Part shown: positions 63,995 to 64,000 of the stretch, in pieces | Layout: each line of letters starts with the position of its first letter | Position numbering within the stretch: position 1 is the first letter of the stretch | DNA from: Bog-756 sp963741055 | Lineage (GTDB): Bacteria > Actinomycetota > Acidimicrobiia > Acidimicrobiales > RAAP-2 | DNA length: 64,000 nt | Direction: 5' to 3' | NCBI GenBank assembly: GCA_963741055.1 | Contig: CAVUGU010000005.1 | Span: 301,585-365,584, forward strand | Position numbers and translations under genes: made by a program | The notes under the pieces: model-generated | Told to the model about the DNA's origin: nothing | What the model saw: only the letters and a program-made list of their open reading frames with translations | The model's database searches: none

Positions 63995-64000
63995 CCGATC

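Overview
The window is high-G+C bacterial DNA from an actinobacterium, by inference close to Acidimicrobiia. Support for this: a 33-residue bS22 ribosomal protein of the actinobacterial type at 58664; the order eno, FtsB/DivIC-like gene, DUF501, Ppx/GppA; the order metG, tatD, RlpA-like gene, rsmA, ispE; a Ctc-type rplY beside pth; an MprA/MprB-like two-component pair; and an acyltransferase/epimerase pair resembling mycobacterial Rv0502/Rv0501. At least two starts have a TANNNT hexamer seven bases upstream, the arrangement expected of leaderless mRNAs.

Layout. 1-3602 (+): end of an NlpC/P60 wall hydrolase, a family-2 glycosyltransferase, an acyltransferase and an epimerase. 3619-6995 (-): a cyclase/AAA ATPase/TPR regulator. 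7179-11237 (+): a secreted multidomain surface protein built from long DNA repeats (Calx-beta, FN3, and a 'CDTRSNGNS' repeat). 11404-25559: an acetyltransferase followed by a surface-glycan locus with four polytopic membrane proteins (two are paralogues in opposite orientation flanking a phytanoyl-CoA-dioxygenase-like gene), a three-domain glycosyltransferase and a coiled-coil methyltransferase. 25635-41922 (-): a run of mostly housekeeping genes: ppx, DUF501, FtsB-like, eno, mazG fusion, SurA-like lipoprotein, mfd, an ABC-2 exporter, pth, rplY, a sulfotransferase-like gene, prs and a short glmU. 42012-48641 (+): an acyl-CoA carboxylase/AtuA/acyl-CoA dehydrogenase operon, closed by a 15-bp perfect hairpin. 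48976-56215 (+): a three-gene pilin-like operon whose products carry large extracellular modules. 56264-56336 (-): tRNA-Gln. 56491-58765 (+): two-component system and bS22. 58781-63981 (-): ispE, rsmA, RlpA-like, tatD, metG.

How the genes work together. Two themes stand out. One is a cell-surface programme: pilins fused to beta-rich adhesive modules, a repeat-built secreted protein, and a glycan assembly locus. The other is catabolism of branched acyl-CoAs by a LiuB/LiuD- or AtuC/AtuF-like carboxylase with an AtuA-family protein and a dehydrogenase. The rest is core metabolism, translation and repair.

A caution for every reader. About two dozen reading-frame breaks are visible. Outside the repeat-built surface protein there are 17, and 16 of these are explained by one extra base. 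They occur in conserved genes (mfd, the carboxylase, ppx, rsmA). Insertion-biased sequence error is the simplest explanation, so I annotate these genes at full length and state where the frame changes.
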